The position numbers were made by a program, and so were the translations under genes. A stretch of 22,680 nucleotides of DNA from an uncultured Bacilli bacterium (GTDB taxonomy: Bacteria > Bacillota_I > Bacilli_A > RF39 > UBA660): contig CAKPCJ010000017.1 in assembly GCA_934141575.1 (NCBI GenBank), positions 1-22,680 on the forward strand, given 5' to 3'. Of this stretch, positions 1 through 7,486 are shown piece by piece. How positions within the stretch are numbered: the first letter of the stretch is position 1; each line of letters begins with the position of its first letter. The notes beneath the pieces were generated by a model, which saw only the letters and a program-made list of their open reading frames with translations, did no database searches and had not been told where the DNA came from.

Positions 1-858
1 CATCCTAAGGTTGGCAAGTCAATGTTTGCTCAGCAACTTGCCTTCTCTCTTACTACTGGAGAAGATTTTTTAGGATTTAAAGTAAATCCCTCTCATGTCT
101 TATATATTACCACAGAGGGAGATATAAATCAATTAGAAACAAGATTTAAGTTAATGAATTTAAAGCCTAAATTAGATAAACTTCACATAATAGATTCAGA
201 TGATATATCAGATTTTTATATTAGAGATATTGAATATGATATTCATCAGTTAGCATCTGATAATCAAAAACTATTTGTCATTATAGATATGTTAAAAGAT
301 ATAAAATTTGATACTAGTTATGATTTAAATAACTATCAAGAAATAAATGATGTTGTATTTAGAAAATTAAAAGAATTATGTAAAAAGTATAATATCACAT
401 TACTTGTTACTCATCACTTAAATAAAAGAAATGACACTATGGGTAGTGTTGGATTAAATGCTGATGTATCAGGAATTATCAAGTTAAAAGAATCAAGGAA
501 TGATTATAATAAACTAACTTTGGATTATAAAGGTAGAGATTTAGGTAGATTAGAATTAAATTTAAAAAGAAATGATAATCAAACATTTAATGTTGTCGAT
601 GAGAATACAAATGATGAAACTGATTATAATCTACTTTTATTTATAAAATATGCAGTTTCTAAAAAAGATTTTGATTATACAATATCAGATATTTTATCTA
701 AAACAAATATTTTATTAACTCCAACACAACTTGGAGGTTTAATTCAAAGAAACCTTAGTTTGTTGGAGCATGAAGGTCTTCATATAACAAATAAAAGAAA
801 TGGTAATCAAAGATTATGGCATTGTACTTATGAAGAACCTTCAGAAAATAATGAATGA
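1..858 (+). CDS. RepA-like/AAA_25 ATPase, 5' truncated
   Basis: The reading frame is open from base 1, so the first ATG (22) is internal and the true start lies to the left. The visible protein opens on the end of a Walker A motif (PKVGKS), typical of the RecA-fold AAA_25/RepA group of plasmid and element replication helicases. A hydrophobic strand ending in Asp (LFVIID, about 90 residues in) fits Walker B, and LLVTHH about 40 residues later fits the following strand with polar switch residues. The last 80 residues look like a small winged-helix domain (TPTQLGGLIQRNLSLLEHEG). In this family the ATPase acts in replication or copy control of small elements, often next to a primase; the partner would be left of the window. 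The link with the relaxase and integrase downstream supports this. The family is fairly sure; the exact role is inferred. Confidence 0.75.
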   Translation, partial: HPKVGKSMFAQQLAFSLTTGEDFLGFKVNPSHVLYITTEGDINQLETRFKLMNLKPKLDKLHIIDSDDISDFYIRDIEYDIHQLASDNQKLFVIIDMLKDIKFDTSYDLNNYQEINDVVFRKLKELCKKYNITLLVTHHLNKRNDTMGSVGLNADVSGIIKLKESRNDYNKLTLDYKGRDLGRLELNLKRNDNQTFNVVDENTNDETDYNLLLFIKYAVSKKDFDYTISDILSKTNILLTPTQLGGLIQRNLSLLEHEGLHITNKRNGNQRLWHCTYEEPSENNE

Positions 859-913
859 AAGTGGCACGTTCTGACCTGTAAGGTTGGAAGTGGCGATAGT
901 GAATTCATTATAA

Positions 914-948
914 ATTAATTAAAGGATATAGTATATCGTTTAATTAAT
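914..948. repeat. 35-base near-perfect palindrome
   Basis: The outer arms ATTAATTAAA (914-923) and TTTAATTAAT (939-948) are perfectly complementary. After one G-G mismatch (924/938) the inner arms GATATA (925-930) and TATATC (932-937) are also perfectly complementary around a single central G. It is the longest dyad in the candidate oriT and could be a relaxase binding or termination hairpin. Confidence 0.8.
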
Positions 949-1017
949 CTTGTGATAGCGAATGCCAATACTAACTAGTTCAAATATTGGCTCTAGCTAT
1001 TACAAGCATAAAGGATT

Positions 1018-1035
1018 CTAAGGAATATTCCTTAG
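1018..1035. repeat. 18-base perfect palindrome
   Basis: CTAAGGAATATTCCTTAG is a perfect, gap-free palindrome, so it suits a protein dimer site (operator or relaxase/accessory site) better than an RNA hairpin. It abuts the next hairpin at 1036-1069. Confidence 0.75.
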
Positions 1036-1069
1036 CTCACGGTTGGGCATATAATTATGCCCTAGTGAG
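1036..1069. repeat. Two-tier hairpin before the relaxase gene
   Basis: The inner stem is GGGCATA (1045-1051) with TATGCCC (1056-1062), loop TAAT. The outer stem is CTCAC (1036-1040) with GTGAG (1065-1069). It lies 45 bases before the relaxase start and contains a TATAAT (1050-1055), so it could couple oriT structure to relaxase expression; that coupling is inference. Confidence 0.7.
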
Positions 1070-1114
1070 ATAGAGTATTATTTTAAAAACAGATTTGAAA
1101 GGAGGCAAAAATAA

Positions 1115-2497
1115 ATGTACTCAGGTAAACAAGCACTACGATTAGAGAAATTTAAAGCATCAGATATTGGTGGATTAGATAAAGAATTAAAAGAAAGAAA
1201 AGGTTCAGGTAAATATGATAGCAATAGAACTCCATATAATATAGAACTCATAAGTTATGATGGTCCTACTCTTGCTAGTTCAACTTATGATTATCTTTAT
1301 TCTAACAATATAAACTATAATCCAAATAAAAAAAGTACTAAGGTATTAAATGGACTAATAATATCAAGTGGTCAAGAATTCTTTGAACATTATGGAATGG
1401 AATTTAAAGATACTGGTGAAGTTTACAAAACTGGAGATAATGCTGGTAAACCAATTAGACATGTAATTATAGATGAAGAACATGAATTACCCACTGAAAT
1501 AAGAAGATTCTTTGATGAAAGTCTTAACTTCATTGCAGATTATGTTGGTAAAGAAAATATTAGATATGCAGCAATACATCTAGATGAATCTACACCACAC
1601 ATGCATATTTACTTTACACCAGTTGTTAATGAGGTAAAAAGAAAAGTATTTGAACTAGATGAAAATGGTCATCAATTAAAACATGAGATAACCAATAAAA
1701 AAGGAGAAAAGAAATCAGTACCTATTCAAAAGAAAGATGAGAATGGAAAAAATATTTATGAAACAGTTAAAGGTAAATTTCTAAACTCAGATCAATTTTG
1801 GAAACAAAAAGGTGGCAATGCTTCTTATACCCTACTTCAAGATGATTATAATGAATTTATCAAATCTAAAGGTTATAACCTATTTAGAGGAGAAATTGGT
1901 GGAGATAAAACTCATTTAACTAATGCTATGAAACAACAAAAAGAATTAAATGCTTTAAACAAAGCAATAAAAAAAGAAAATGAACTATTAAAAGAGGCAA
2001 ATAAGAGTGAAAATGAGTTTATTGATAAAGTTGATAAAGAAACTTCTAAAGATATTTTAAATCCTGTTAAAAAAGGTATTATTAAGCAATATAAAGATGA
2101 AGATATAGATAATCTATCTACTTATTCAAAAGAACTTGCTGAAGATAATATAAGAAAGGATTTAGAGATTAAATCACTTACTGAAGAAGTTAATAGTTTT
2201 AGATCAGGTAAAGCATATAAAGAACAAAATAAAATTATAGCTAATCAAAAAATTATTATTAACCAAAAAGATGATGAGATAAATAGTTGGAAGAATAAAT
2301 TTGATGAATTAGCAGATGAATTTAAAAATTTTAAGAAAAGAATTCAAGATAAGATATTCTCACTTACAACTAAAATATTTGATATTCTTCATATACCTTA
2401 TTCTTGGCATGAAGCAAATGATATTGATTATGCTATTGATACTACAAGAGATTATTTAAAAAAACATTCAAAATCTAAAGACGATTTAGAAAGATGA
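1115..2497 (+). CDS. mobV-like: MobV-type (Mob_Pre) relaxase
   Basis: This is the DNA relaxase that would nick the element at oriT and pilot the strand during mobilization. Residues 155-164 read HLDESTPHMH, the metal-binding motif III of the Mob/Pre (MobV) family. An SNRTPYN segment (36-42) corresponds to motif I (HNxR...N) but lacks the usual His. Residues about 275-410 are Lys/Glu/Asn-rich and predicted to be coiled coil, the usual dimerisation tail of these proteins. At 460 aa the length is normal (about 400-500). The start is fixed by AGGAGG at 1100-1105, nine bases before the ATG. The candidate oriT lies immediately upstream and the integrase follows after 84 bases. The family call is firm; the divergent motif I leaves the nucleophile uncertain. 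Confidence 0.9.
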   Translation: MYSGKQALRLEKFKASDIGGLDKELKERKGSGKYDSNRTPYNIELISYDGPTLASSTYDYLYSNNINYNPNKKSTKVLNGLIISSGQEFFEHYGMEFKDTGEVYKTGDNAGKPIRHVIIDEEHELPTEIRRFFDESLNFIADYVGKENIRYAAIHLDESTPHMHIYFTPVVNEVKRKVFELDENGHQLKHEITNKKGEKKSVPIQKKDENGKNIYETVKGKFLNSDQFWKQKGGNASYTLLQDDYNEFIKSKGYNLFRGEIGGDKTHLTNAMKQQKELNALNKAIKKENELLKEANKSENEFIDKVDKETSKDILNPVKKGIIKQYKDEDIDNLSTYSKELAEDNIRKDLEIKSLTEEVNSFRSGKAYKEQNKIIANQKIIINQKDDEINSWKNKFDELADEFKNFKKRIQDKIFSLTTKIFDILHIPYSWHEANDIDYAIDTTRDYLKKHSKSKDDLER

Positions 2498-2507
2498 TTT
2501 ATAATAT

Positions 2508-2548
2508 TACCAGTTTATATGGTAAAATAGAATTGTTACGAACTGGTA
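2508..2548. repeat. Inverted repeat between relaxase and integrase genes
   Basis: TACCAGTT (2508-2515) and AACTGGTA (2541-2548) form perfect 8-base arms with a 25-base spacer, 33 bases before the integrase start. There is no U-run, so it is not a canonical terminator. Integrase autoregulation or an excisionase-type site is possible but not shown. Confidence 0.5.
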
Positions 2549-2581
2549 TATTTATAAATCCCAACAAAGGAGGAAAGATAT

Positions 2582-3700
2582 ATGGGAATCTATAAATTGC
2601 CTAAAAATCAATGGACTAAAGATGGTCGTAAATATAAATATTATTGGAACGAAAAAGATAAGAGTGGAAAATGGAAGAAGAAATTTTCACAAGCATATAA
2701 AACTAAACTAGATGCAATGAATGCTGAAAGAGAGTTTTTAAATGACAAGGTTGAGTTCGGTGGAGATATGGATATGACCTTTGGTACTCTTACCGACCAA
2801 TATATTGAATCACAAAAAAATAAAGTTCGTAGAAGAACTATGGAAACATATTTAAAAAGAAGAAGATATTTTACTAGTTTTGAAAATGTTAAGTTAAAAG
2901 ATATGGATGGTAATCTATATCACAAATTTCAACAAGAACTATGGGATAAACCTATTAAATGTTCTAGTAGAAATGATATTCAAAAATTTCTTAAGATTAT
3001 TCTTAACTGGGGTATGAAAATGTATGATATTAATTTAATGCGTTTTTATAAAAAAATTGAATTTTTCAAAGATCCTAATGAAATGAAAGAAGAAAAAGAT
3101 GTTTATACTTTTGAAGAATTTCAAAAATATATTACTGGTGCATCTAATCTAAATGATAAGACAATGTTTGAAATGTTATATTATTGTGGATTACGTCGTG
3201 GTGAATGTCGTGGACTTCAATGGTCTGATATAGACTGGAATAATAAATTAGTATCTATTACAAAACAAGCTAATAGTGTTAAAGATAGTCAAAAGTATTA
3301 TGAACTAACACCACCTAAAACTTCTAAAAGTATTAGAACATTACCTCTTACTGATGTTTTATACAATGATTTAGTAAATCTTTATAACGAGAAAAAGAAA
3401 TACTATGGATTTAATGAAAAATGGTTTATCTTTGGAGAATTAGATCCATTAACATTTGGTATGATGCATAGAATAAATAAACGAATTGCTGAAAGTGCTG
3501 ATATTAGAAGAATACCACTACACTCTTTTAGGCATAGTTGTGCATCTCTATTAATTAATACTGGTCAACCAGTAACAACTGTATCTAAGTATTTAGGACA
3601 TGCTAGTACTAAAGAAACATTAGATACTTATGCTCACATGTTTCCAAATAATCTTACTAATGTAAAAAATACCATAGATAGTTTAAATCTAGGTATTTAA
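2582..3700 (+). CDS. int: Tyrosine recombinase / integrase
   Basis: This is a site-specific recombinase that would integrate and excise the element. The C-terminal catalytic domain shows the full set of the phage-integrase family: Arg205 in GLRRGE, Lys246 in PPKTSKS, His314 and Arg317 in HSFRH, His340 in LGH and the nucleophile Tyr350 in LDTY. Residues about 1-55 resemble an arm-type DNA-binding domain rich in Lys and aromatics; about 65-160 is the SAM-like core-binding domain. At 372 aa it is typical of Tn916/ICE-type integrases. AAAGGAGGAAAG precedes the ATG. It is the last gene before the chromosomal genes and points at the junction, and the three 9-base repeats just downstream could be its arm sites. 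Confidence 0.95.
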   Translation: MGIYKLPKNQWTKDGRKYKYYWNEKDKSGKWKKKFSQAYKTKLDAMNAEREFLNDKVEFGGDMDMTFGTLTDQYIESQKNKVRRRTMETYLKRRRYFTSFENVKLKDMDGNLYHKFQQELWDKPIKCSSRNDIQKFLKIILNWGMKMYDINLMRFYKKIEFFKDPNEMKEEKDVYTFEEFQKYITGASNLNDKTMFEMLYYCGLRRGECRGLQWSDIDWNNKLVSITKQANSVKDSQKYYELTPPKTSKSIRTLPLTDVLYNDLVNLYNEKKKYYGFNEKWFIFGELDPLTFGMMHRINKRIAESADIRRIPLHSFRHSCASLLINTGQPVTTVSKYLGHASTKETLDTYAHMFPNNLTNVKNTIDSLNLGI

Positions 3701-3723
3701 ATAAACTCAAATAAAAAATAAAT

Positions 3724-3765
3724 TTGGTATCTGAAAATAGGTTTTTGGTATCTGGCTTGGTATCT
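3724..3765 (+). repeat. Three TTGGTATCT direct repeats (candidate integrase arm sites)
   Basis: Perfect copies of TTGGTATCT lie at 3724-3732, 3745-3753 and 3757-3765, starting 24 bases after the integrase stop. The start-to-start spacings are 21 and 12 bases, i.e. about one to two helical turns. Short direct repeats near the attachment core are the usual arm-type binding sites of this integrase class; the function is inferred from position. Confidence 0.7.
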
Positions 3766-3796
3766 AGAAAAAATTAAAAACCTCAGAAACCCTTAT

Positions 3797-3828
3797 AAAA
3801 CAAAAAGTGTTCCCTCTTTCGAGGGAAC
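3797..3828 (-). terminator. Rho-independent terminator, minus strand
   Basis: Read on the minus strand, GTTCCCTC (3828-3821), a GAAA tetraloop and GAGGGAAC (3816-3809) form a perfect 8-bp stem, followed by AC and a U-rich tail TTTTTGTTTT. On the plus strand the hairpin is not followed by a T-run, so it serves leftward transcription: the candidate small RNA and possibly dapF read-through. Confidence 0.85.
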
Positions 3829-3901
3829 TTCAGGGGGTTTTGGTTGATGTACTCTCACATTTTATTCGGTAAGAGCACAGGCGCAATATTGCTATCACGC
3901 T
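3800..3901 (-). ncRNA. Candidate small RNA at the element junction
   Basis: A minus-strand promoter (3908-3936) and terminator (3797-3828) bracket about 100 bases with no convincing gene. The transcript would contain a short dyad (GCAATATTGC, 3882-3891). Next comes an 11-bp stem TGTGCTCTTAC/GTGAGAGTACA with two G-U pairs and a 10-base loop, an unpaired C-rich stretch (ACCAAAACCCCC) and the terminator hairpin. It matches no RNA family I can recognise. C-rich single-stranded patches occur in Firmicutes regulatory RNAs that pair with Shine-Dalgarno regions, so that role is possible. It sits exactly where the integrative element ends, so its 3' part may be supplied by the element. Confidence 0.55.
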
Positions 3902-3907
3902 AATACA

Positions 3908-3936
3908 ATAATATTATTAAATTAGTTAAAAGTCAA
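3908..3936 (-). promoter_or_regulatory. Sigma-A-like promoter, minus strand
   Basis: On the minus strand TTGACT (3936-3931) is followed after exactly 17 bases by TATTAT (3913-3908): five of six matches at each box. The predicted start is near 3901. It lies downstream of the dapF stop and points toward the terminator at 3797-3828, not into any protein gene. Confidence 0.65.
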
Positions 3937-3962
3937 TGAGTTTTAATTAATTATTTTTAAAA

Positions 3963-4808
3963 TTATTTTTTCACTTTAATTTTCCCAGTATATACGGTCT
4001 CTGCCGGTCCTGTTAAGTATACATTTCTAGTACTGTCAAAGTCCCAGTAAACCTTTAATACACCATCTCTCATATAAACATCTACTGAACGATTTGTTCT
4101 TTGCGATATTGCTGATGCGACTAGTGCGGCACATGCCCCTGTTCCACATGCTAGAGTTTCTTTACTTCCTCTTTCCCACACTCTCATTCTTATTCTAAAA
4201 CGATCTATTACTTCTACAAATTCTACATTTGTTCTATTTAAAAATAATTCATTATTTTCTATTGCTGGTCCGAGTTCATTTATATCTACTTTTTCTATAT
4301 CATCTACAAATGTTACTGTATGTGGATTTCCCATTGATAATGTTGTAATTTCAAGTGTTTTTCCATTTATAATTATTGGTTTTCTGATATATGTTTCGTT
4401 ATTTTTTAAACCTATATCTTTTCCATCAAAACTGGGTATTCCCATTTTAACTCTTATATTTTCTACCTCTTTTGTTCTATGATTTATAATTAGGTGCAGA
4501 TCTTTTATGCCTGCTAGTGTGTCAATTTTCAAGTCTGGCGTTAACAACATACCTTTTTCATATAGGTATAATGCTACACATCTAATTGCATTCCCACACA
4601 TTTCTGCCTCTGATCCATCAGCATTATATATTCTCATAAAACAGTTTGCCTTATCACTTTTTTCCATTATTACTACACCATCTGAACCTATTCCCGTGTT
4701 CCTATTACACAATTGCTTTATATATGGCTTAATATCAAGTTCTTTCCCATCAAGATTATCTATAAATATATAGTCATTCCCTATACCATGCATTTTTTGA
4801 AATTCCAT
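3963..4808 (-). CDS. dapF: Diaminopimelate epimerase
   Basis: The enzyme interconverts LL- and meso-diaminopimelate in the cytoplasm, the last step before lysine and the source of the peptidoglycan cross-linking residue. The N-terminus MEFQKMHGIGNDYIFID is the family signature. The two catalytic cysteines are Cys71 in MCGNAIRC and Cys221 in ACGTGACAAL, each in its own half of the two-fold fold. The GNAIR form replaces the common GNGAR, a variant seen in some lineages. The length of 281 aa is normal. AGGTGA precedes the ATG on the minus strand. It begins 43 bases after the recG stop and is probably co-transcribed with it. No other lysine-pathway gene is nearby. Confidence 0.95.
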   Translation of the reverse strand: MEFQKMHGIGNDYIFIDNLDGKELDIKPYIKQLCNRNTGIGSDGVVIMEKSDKANCFMRIYNADGSEAEMCGNAIRCVALYLYEKGMLLTPDLKIDTLAGIKDLHLIINHRTKEVENIRVKMGIPSFDGKDIGLKNNETYIRKPIIINGKTLEITTLSMGNPHTVTFVDDIEKVDINELGPAIENNELFLNRTNVEFVEVIDRFRIRMRVWERGSKETLACGTGACAALVASAISQRTNRSVDVYMRDGVLKVYWDFDSTRNVYLTGPAETVYTGKIKVKK

Positions 4809-4851
4809 TTTATCACCTATAATAAGGTATGCAAAAATGGTCTTTTGTCTA

Positions 4852-6825
4852 CTAATCTTGCGAAATAATTTTATCTAATTCTTCTTTTAAACAAGTGTAA
4901 TCATATATATTTTTCGTTTCTATAAATTCACTAGCATCTTCTTTTGCTTGTAATAATATTCTATAATCATCTTTTAAGGATGCTATTTTAAATACCATAT
5001 CTCCATGTTGTTTAATTCCAAATAAATCTCCATGTCCCCTTAATTTGAAGTCATTTTCACTTATTTCAAATCCATCATTTGTCTCTGTCATTACTTTTAA
5101 TCTTTCGTGTTCGCTGTTGCTTATAAGAATACATGTACCTTCTTTTGTACCTCTTCCTATTCTTCCTCTTAATTGATGTAATGTAGATAGTCCAAATCTT
5201 GATGCATCAAATATAATCATCATTGTTGCATTTGGTATATCTATTCCTACTTCTATTACTGTTGTACTTATAAGAATATTTGTTTTATTTTCTTTAAAGC
5301 TATTCATTACTTCTTCTTTTTCCTTATTTTTCATCTTACCATGTACTATAGAAATATTATAATTTTTGAATGCTTTTTCAAATTTTGATTTTAAATCAAT
5401 TACATTTTCCATATTACTAGATTCGCTGTCTTCAATAAGTGGCGCTACTACAAATATTTGATTACCTTTTTTTAATTCTTCATAAGTCATTTGTAGTACT
5501 TCTTGAATTTGATTATATTTTTTAAGATATGTTTTTACAGGTTTTCTTCCGTTTGGAAGAGTCTTTATATTTGATATGTCCATGTCTTTATATATTGTAA
5601 GCGCATATGTTCTTGGTATTGGAGTTGCACTCATATATAATACATCTGGTTTATTCCCTTTATTTTTTAGTGAATGTCTTTGATTTACTCCAAACCTATG
5701 TTGTTCATCTGTTATTACAAGTCCTAAATTTTTAAACTCTATATCATCTGTTAATAATGCATGTGTACCTATTATTACATCTATTTCACCATTTAAAAGT
5801 TTTGCTTTTATTTCCGTTTTTTTCTTTTTGGTAGTTGTTCCAGTTAGTAATTCTATATTAATTGGTAACATTTTTTTCATATTATTATAGTGCTGCACAG
5901 CCAATATTTCTGTTGGAACCATTAATGCACTTTGATTATTTATCTTAGACATTAGGTAACAGGCCGCAAATGCTACTACTGTTTTTCCGCTTCCTACATC
6001 TCCTTGTATTAATCTATTCATTCTTCTTCGACTGTTTAAATCCTCTTTTATATCTAATATCGCCTTATATTGATCTTCAGTAAGTTTAAATGGAATAAAA
6101 TTGACGAATTCTTCTATATACTTTTCATCTATATGCTTTACAAATTGATTGCTCTCCTCTTTATTTTGTTCCTTCAATCTTTCCATTTTTAACATAAAAA
6201 TAAATAATTCTTCATATTTAAGCCTTATTAGCGCTTTTTTTATTGTTTGTTCATCTTTTGGGTTATGAATTATTAGTAAACTGTTTACTTTATCTAGAAA
6301 TTCGTATTTTTTGCTAATATAATCCGGTATATAGTCTATAGGTTTTACTAATTTTAAAGCTTCATTTATGTAGTTATTTAACTGTCTACTTGTTATTCCT
6401 GATGTACAGTGATATATACATTCAATTGTCTTATCTTTTGTTATATCTAGCTTTATATCACTTGCTGATATCGTATTTTTATTTGCGTCGTATTTACCTA
6501 TAATAATAATTTCTTTGTTTATTGATAAGTATGGTTTTAAAAATTGTCTATTAAATATTACAATATTGATTAATTTTGATTCTACTTCCGCTTTAAATCT
6601 GATACAATTCATTTTCTTTTTAAAGTATGCCAGTGTTGGGGTACTGCTTATTCTTCCTTTAACTACTATTCTGTTTAAATTTTCTTGTTCTAATAAAGGT
6701 TTAACTTCAATTATATTGTATCTGTATGGGTAATATGTAATAAGGTCATTTGTGTTTAATATACCCATTTTATTCAATATGTTTTCACTTTTTGGTCCAA
6801 TTCCTTTTATGTTCTGTAAGCTCAT
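4852..6825 (-). CDS. recG: ATP-dependent DNA helicase RecG
   Basis: RecG remodels stalled replication forks and branch-migrates Holliday junctions. The N-terminal wedge domain starts with an LQNIKGIGPKSENIL helix-hairpin-helix-like segment. The superfamily 2 motifs follow in order: Walker A GDVGSGKT at about residue 278, DEQHRFG (about 372), SATPIPRT (about 400), TTVIEVGIDIPNA and QLRGRIGRG (about 550). The RecG-specific C-terminal region (FKLRGHGDLFG) is present. An in-frame TTG lies 12 bases further up, but GGTGG on the minus strand is correctly placed for the ATG at 6825, giving 657 aa, slightly shorter than the B. subtilis protein. It lies between an unknown gene upstream and dapF downstream, all on the minus strand. 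Confidence 0.97.
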   Translation of the reverse strand: MSLQNIKGIGPKSENILNKMGILNTNDLITYYPYRYNIIEVKPLLEQENLNRIVVKGRISSTPTLAYFKKKMNCIRFKAEVESKLINIVIFNRQFLKPYLSINKEIIIIGKYDANKNTISASDIKLDITKDKTIECIYHCTSGITSRQLNNYINEALKLVKPIDYIPDYISKKYEFLDKVNSLLIIHNPKDEQTIKKALIRLKYEELFIFMLKMERLKEQNKEESNQFVKHIDEKYIEEFVNFIPFKLTEDQYKAILDIKEDLNSRRRMNRLIQGDVGSGKTVVAFAACYLMSKINNQSALMVPTEILAVQHYNNMKKMLPINIELLTGTTTKKKKTEIKAKLLNGEIDVIIGTHALLTDDIEFKNLGLVITDEQHRFGVNQRHSLKNKGNKPDVLYMSATPIPRTYALTIYKDMDISNIKTLPNGRKPVKTYLKKYNQIQEVLQMTYEELKKGNQIFVVAPLIEDSESSNMENVIDLKSKFEKAFKNYNISIVHGKMKNKEKEEVMNSFKENKTNILISTTVIEVGIDIPNATMMIIFDASRFGLSTLHQLRGRIGRGTKEGTCILISNSEHERLKVMTETNDGFEISENDFKLRGHGDLFGIKQHGDMVFKIASLKDDYRILLQAKEDASEFIETKNIYDYTCLKEELDKIISQD

Positions 6826-6841
6826 TTTAACCACCAACTAT

Positions 6842-6869
6842 ATTTTATCATAAATATGTTTGATAAAAT
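6842..6869. repeat. Inverted repeat upstream of recG
   Basis: ATTTTATCA (6842-6850) and TGATAAAAT (6861-6869) are perfect 9-base arms with a 10-base loop, directly upstream of the recG ribosome site. No U-run follows on either strand, so an operator or leader hairpin is more likely than a terminator. Confidence 0.5.
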
Positions 6870-6888
6870 TTTTAAAATTTGTTAATTA

Positions 6889-6918
6889 TACGCAAAAAAA
6901 GCACCTTACATTTGCGTA
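6889..6918 (-). terminator. Weak terminator-like hairpin at gene end
   Basis: TACGCAAA (6889-6896) and TTTGCGTA (6911-6918) form a perfect 8-bp stem with a 14-base loop that spans the stop codon of the minus-strand gene ending at 6906. The downstream tail is only AT-rich, with no clean U-run, so at best it attenuates read-through into recG. Confidence 0.35.
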
Positions 6919-7361
6919 ATAATGCCTTTAATTTTGGATTTACCAGTATTTTCTTTTTTCGTTGTTGTATAAGCCTTTAATAGATATTCTAGGACTCCAT
7001 TAATTGTTGGACAATTTTCCAATTTTGAGATATAACTTATAAATACACTTTTTAATTTTGTTAATGTTGTTGAATCAACGTCTTTTATTTCTTTTTCACA
7101 TAAATTTAGGCATGTATCAAATGCTATTTCACAATTTGTTTTTCTGTCATCTGATAAACCATTTGTTATTATTGATAAAAATAAGCATGATAATTCTTGG
7201 TATGTTGTAATTGAATCAAAGCATGTTTCTTTTGTATAGTTTCTCAGATTTTTATAGTCTCTTATTACAATCATTATTTTTTTTGAACTTAAATGTTTGG
7301 CGTCTTCATTTTCTCGTGCTGTTTTCCATATGTTACTAACTATTTTTTCTATAGTAATCAT
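6906..7361 (-). CDS. Hypothetical protein, 151 aa
   Basis: I do not recognise a family. The protein is soluble and mostly helical by composition, with no signal peptide or membrane segment. It has six cysteines, some in loosely spaced pairs (CEIAFDTCLNLCEKE), but no CxxC metal motif. The C-terminus (KKENTGKSKIKGIITQM) is basic. Two ATGs compete: the one at 7367 lies only two bases from GGAG (7373-7370), while the one at 7361 has an eight-base spacing and is preferred. The gene precedes recG on the same strand with an 80-base gap and faces the candidate small RNA divergently. The coding call rests on the open frame, the ribosome site and the strand continuity. Confidence 0.7.
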   Translation of the reverse strand: MITIEKIVSNIWKTARENEDAKHLSSKKIMIVIRDYKNLRNYTKETCFDSITTYQELSCLFLSIITNGLSDDRKTNCEIAFDTCLNLCEKEIKDVDSTTLTKLKSVFISYISKLENCPTINGVLEYLLKAYTTTKKENTGKSKIKGIITQM

Positions 7362-7452
7362 GCGCATTTCTCCTTTAATTTTATATTTTATTTTACATCT
7401 TTTCGATTATATTGTAAATATATTATTTTTTTTAAATTTTATTACTTTTTTA

Positions 7453-7481
7453 TTGACAAAATTGTGTTGTTGAGTTAGTAT
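7453..7481 (+). promoter_or_regulatory. Sigma-A promoter for candidate small RNA
   Basis: A perfect TTGACA (7453-7458), a 17-base spacer and TAGTAT (7476-7481) form a strong promoter. The predicted start is near 7487, where the first RNA hairpin begins. The next gene start is almost 190 bases away, beyond a strong terminator. Confidence 0.75.
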
Positions 7482-7486
7482 ATACA

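Larger units (their letters stand above)
859..1114 (+). other. Candidate oriT / relaxase control region
   Basis: This 256-base gap between the ATPase stop and the relaxase start is almost entirely inverted and direct repeats. It holds hairpins at 914-948, 964-991 (GCCAATA/TATTGGC), 1018-1035 and 1036-1069. A 7-base direct repeat AAGTGGC lies at 859-865 and 888-894. Two near-copies, GCGATAGTGAAT (893-904) and GTGATAGCGAAT (952-963), flank the largest hairpin. MobV relaxases act on an oriT directly upstream of their own gene with hairpins and a TAGTG-type nick region; a TAGTG is present at 897-901. The oriT call is inference from position and structure; a structured leader RNA is the alternative. 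A TATAAT at 1050-1055 inside a hairpin stem could be the relaxase promoter -10, but it has no good -35. Confidence 0.55.
1..3830. mobile_element. Right part of an integrative and mobilizable element
   Basis: Three consecutive plus-strand genes have mobile-element functions: a RecA/AAA-type ATPase, a MobV-like relaxase and a tyrosine integrase. The gap before the relaxase is full of inverted repeats, as in an oriT, and three copies of a 9-base repeat follow the integrase. There are no type IV secretion genes in the visible part, so a mobilizable rather than self-transmissible element is the simpler reading; more genes may lie to the left. The right limit is inferred from the switch to minus-strand housekeeping genes (dapF, recG). 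The exact end lies somewhere between the repeats (3765) and about 3830. The left end is outside the window. Confidence 0.8.

Noticed and set aside
859..1114. tRNA, CRISPR array or known riboswitch in the pre-relaxase gap
   Set aside because: No cloverleaf, no regularly spaced repeats and no recognised aptamer core; the dyads differ from one another, and position favours an oriT.
3807..3866. Short plus-strand frame starting GTG and ending in DVLSHFIR, considered as the tail of a host gene interrupted by the element
   Set aside because: It has no ribosome site, matches no gene end I know and runs through the terminator hairpin; the minus-strand RNA unit explains the structure better.
4507..4773. 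Plus-strand open frame opposite dapF
   Set aside because: It is antisense to strongly conserved dapF motifs, has no ribosome site and its product resembles no protein; the same holds for 6515-6733 opposite recG.
7293..7478. Plus-strand 61-residue open frame, Phe/Tyr-rich
   Set aside because: It overlaps the divergent gene's start and the promoter at 7453-7481, has no ribosome site and reads as AT-rich noise.
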